A model generated the notes under the pieces. That model saw nothing but the letters and a program-made list of their open reading frames with translations, made no database searches and was not told the origin of the DNA. Shown piece by piece: positions 5,646 to 7,212 of a stretch of 7,212 nucleotides of DNA (within the stretch, counting starts at the first letter, position 1; each line of letters opens with the position of its first letter). Source of the stretch: an uncultured Lachnospiraceae bacterium (lineage in GTDB: Bacteria; Bacillota; Clostridia; Lachnospirales; Lachnospiraceae); NCBI GenBank assembly GCA_910588885.1, contig CAJUSQ010000138.1, forward strand, positions 1 to 7,212, written 5' to 3'. Made by a program: the position numbers and the translations under genes.

Positions 5646-6929
5646 ATGAAAGCATATAAGGATATGAGCCGGGAAGAACTCCTGGCATTGAAAAGAAGTC
5701 TGGAAGAAGAATTTGAAACGGCAGAAAAAAAGGGGATGTCCCTGAATATGGCCAGGGGCAATCCCGGCGTTTCCCAGTTAGCGCTTTCCATGCCCATGCT
5801 GGATGTCATCAACAGCAGTTCGGATATGAACACCCTGCTGGGAAACGATACCAGAAATTACGGGGACTGGGACGGCATCGGGGAATGCAGATGGCTGTTG
5901 GCAAATATGATGAATGTAAAAAAAGATAATGTCATTGTATGCGGCAACTCCAGCCTGAATATTATGTTCGATACCGTGTCCCGCTCCATGACTTTAGGGG
6001 TAAATGGTTCCACCCCATGGAGCAAGCTGGATCAGGTCAAATTCCTGTGCCCGGTCCCGGGCTACGACAGACATTTTAAAATCCTGGAATTATTCGGGAT
6101 TGAGATGATCAATATTCCGCTGCGGGAGGACGGCCCGGACATGGATTTAGTGGAGCGCCATGTGAATCACGATGCAGCCGTAAAGGGGATCTGGTGCGTA
6201 CCGAAATATTCCAATCCCACCGGGATTTCCTATTCCGACGAAGTGGTGAGGCGGTTCGCAAACCTGAAGCCGAAAGCAGAGGATTTCCGGATTTTCTGGG
6301 ACAATGCCTATGGAATCCATCATCTGTACGAAGAAGATCAGGACGAAATCCTGAACATTTTGGAGGAATGTGAGAAAGCCGGCAACCCGGATATGGTCTA
6401 CATCTTTACCTCCACCTCCAAAATAAGCTTTCCCGGTTCCGGCGTCTCTGCGGTTGCCACCTCTTTTAAGAATATCGAGGATATTAAAAAGCAGATGACC
6501 ACGCAGATTATCGGACACGATAAGATCAACCAGCTCCGTCATGCCCGGTTTTTCCAAAACACCGACGGGCTGAACGCCCATATGAAAAAGCATGCGGCGC
6601 TCCTCCGCCCCAAGTTTGAGGCCGTACTTCACATTTTGGATTCGGAACTTACGGGACTTGAGATCGGCAGCTGGACCAGGCCAAAGGGCGGATACTTCAT
6701 CTCCTTCAACGCCATGCCGGGATGTGCAAAGTCCATCGTCGCAAAGTGCAAATCCTTAGGGGTTACCCTGACCGGCGCAGGCGCTACGTTCCCCTATGGC
6801 ATCGACCCGGAGGACTCCAATATCCGGATTGCTCCCACCTTTCCGACACCGGAGGAAATGAAAGAAGCGACCACGATTTTCGTGCTCTGTGTGAAGCTTG
6901 CTTCCGTTGAAAAATTGTTGGGAGAATAG
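5646..6929 (+). CDS. PLP-dependent aminotransferase, class I/II (aspartate aminotransferase-like)
   Basis: This is a fold-type I pyridoxal-phosphate aminotransferase of 427 residues, probably cytosolic. Visible signatures are MARGNPG near the N-terminus (35-41), the cofactor phosphate-binding region VCGNSSLNIMFD (98-109), and the substrate/cofactor loop YSNPTG (188-193, Asn190). The pyridine-ring aspartate is in FWDNAYG (Asp219), the Schiff-base lysine in TSTSKISFPGSG (Lys259), and the carboxylate-binding arginine in NIRIAPTFP (Arg394). The full set of catalytic residues is present, so the gene looks intact and functional. The extended layout, with an MxREEL-type N-terminal helix and an LNMARGNP start to the core, resembles the bacterial aspartate aminotransferase subgroup also annotated as MocR-like without the DNA-binding domain; no HTH is present here. 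The amino-acid substrate cannot be read from the sequence. The gene stands alone, divergent from spoIIIA with its own promoter. Confidence 0.92.
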   Translation: MKAYKDMSREELLALKRSLEEEFETAEKKGMSLNMARGNPGVSQLALSMPMLDVINSSSDMNTLLGNDTRNYGDWDGIGECRWLLANMMNVKKDNVIVCGNSSLNIMFDTVSRSMTLGVNGSTPWSKLDQVKFLCPVPGYDRHFKILELFGIEMINIPLREDGPDMDLVERHVNHDAAVKGIWCVPKYSNPTGISYSDEVVRRFANLKPKAEDFRIFWDNAYGIHHLYEEDQDEILNILEECEKAGNPDMVYIFTSTSKISFPGSGVSAVATSFKNIEDIKKQMTTQIIGHDKINQLRHARFFQNTDGLNAHMKKHAALLRPKFEAVLHILDSELTGLEIGSWTRPKGGYFISFNAMPGCAKSIVAKCKSLGVTLTGAGATFPYGIDPEDSNIRIAPTFPTPEEMKEATTIFVLCVKLASVEKLLGE

Positions 6930-6955
6930 GCTTTCTATTTTCTGTCTATGACATG

Positions 6956-6996
6956 GCCGGGCAGAAGGCGGCGGCTAACCGCCTTCCGCTTACGGC
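6956..6996. terminator. GC-rich hairpin between convergent reading frames, possible bidirectional terminator
   Basis: GAAGGCGG (6964-6971) pairs perfectly with CCGCCTTC (6979-6986) around a 7-base loop. The stem can be lengthened with mismatches by GC/GC at 6961-6962 with 6988-6989, and by GCCG/CGGC at 6956-6959 with 6993-6996. It lies 26 bases after the aminotransferase stop and just beyond the stop of the short minus-strand frame. A T-rich stretch on the plus strand (7001-7011) is 14 bases beyond the core stem, and none follows on the minus side. The hairpin is clear; its role as an intrinsic terminator is only a suggestion. Confidence 0.5.
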
Positions 6997-7003
6997 ACAT
7001 CTG

Positions 7004-7162
7004 TTATTTTTCAAAAATCGGTTCAACATCGTTCTTAATAAACTCCATCCTATCTTTTGTTCTTTGCAAGAAAGGAGATGTAATGGCAACGGCCATATCC
7101 ATTGGCGCAATTACAAGGGTTCCCGATAGAATGTCGGTACCGATCATCGGAGCATACTTACC
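7004..7162 (-). pseudogene. Unidentified C-terminal fragment or small ORF, minus strand
   Basis: A 52-codon open frame on the minus strand ends with TAA at 7004-7006. It reads like genuine protein: a hydrophobic stretch around DILSGTLVIAPMDMAVAIT, then the charged helical segment LQRTKDRMEFIKNDVEPIFE and a final Lys. In-frame stop TAA at 7163-7165 closes it upstream. The only usual start codon near the N-terminal end is ATG at 7147, which would give 47 residues but has only a distant AAGG before it. Residues just before that ATG (GKYAP) look as protein-like as those after it, which favours the tail of a larger, truncated gene. I do not recognise the family. It converges on the aminotransferase gene. 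Confidence 0.4.
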
Positions 7163-7212
7163 TTAGATTATCTGATGGATGCAGCACAGTTTACACAGAA
7201 TCATAAAAATGA
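7163..7212. other. Right edge with no assignable gene
   Basis: On the minus strand all three frames contain stops here, so the upstream part of the fragment at 7004-7162 does not continue intact. On the plus strand one frame is open from 7130 to the window edge and includes LDYLMDAAQFTQNHKN, with an ATG at 7175 but no ribosome binding site. It is too short to call. Confidence 0.25.

Noticed and set aside
5587..5649. Small plus-strand ORF (20 codons, Arg-rich) in the aminotransferase leader, overlapping its start by ATGA
   Set aside because: No ribosome binding site precedes its ATG and the composition follows the local GC-rich stretch; it is probably chance.
6147..6632. 161-codon minus-strand frame inside the aminotransferase gene
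   Set aside because: It is antisense to a gene with all catalytic motifs intact and shows no recognisable domain.
7083..7166. Plus-strand 27-codon frame preceded by a perfect AAAGGAG at 7071-7077
   Set aside because: The apparent ribosome binding site is the complement of ordinary codons (Thr-Ser-Pro-Phe) of the more protein-like minus-strand frame, and the 27-residue peptide resembles nothing I recognise. A short leader peptide is not excluded.

Overview
This window carries a complete, syntenic spoIIIA sporulation operon, spoIIIAA to spoIIIAH, all on the minus strand. A divergently transcribed PLP-dependent aminotransferase lies on the plus strand, with short intergenic stretches at both ends. 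The eight spoIIIA genes in canonical order place the organism among the endospore-forming Firmicutes. Sequence style suggests a clostridial lineage, plausibly Lachnospiraceae: moderate GC, strong AGGAGG-type ribosome binding sites, a 64-residue SpoIIIAC and a SpoIIIAH with an expanded acidic linker. That placement is an impression and is not proven by the sequence.

Layout. Positions 1-181 contain no convincing gene. They hold a compact set of inverted and direct repeats that looks like a structured intergenic repeat element. Positions 182-5435 are spoIIIAH, AG, AF, AE, AD, AC, AB and AA (left to right; transcription runs right to left). Gaps are only a few to 40 bases, and AA and AB overlap. 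Positions 5436-5645 are a divergent control region. On the minus strand it has a good sigma-E-type promoter placed to start spoIIIA transcription about 25 bases before the spoIIIAA ATG, with a GGACAAG SpoIIID-like core inside its spacer. On the plus strand it has a near-consensus sigma-A promoter (TTGACT, 17 bases, TATACT). Positions 5646-6929 encode a 427-residue fold-type I aminotransferase. Positions 6930-7212 hold a GC-rich hairpin and then a short minus-strand reading frame that resembles the C-terminal end of an unidentified protein.

How the genes work together. From established knowledge, the SpoIIIA proteins are made in the mother cell and assemble with forespore SpoIIQ into a channel across the two membranes around the engulfed forespore. 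The channel is needed for late forespore (sigma-G) gene expression. AA is the ATPase; AB, AC, AD and AE are membrane or export-platform components; AF, AG and AH carry ring-building-type domains. The aminotransferase appears to be a housekeeping metabolic enzyme under its own vegetative promoter, and nothing in the sequence ties it to sporulation beyond the shared divergent region.

I did not find a previously undescribed multi-gene system. The points most worth a second look are the divergent promoter region, the repeat-rich left edge, the duplicated unit in the SpoIIIAH linker, and the unidentified C-terminal-like fragment near the right edge.
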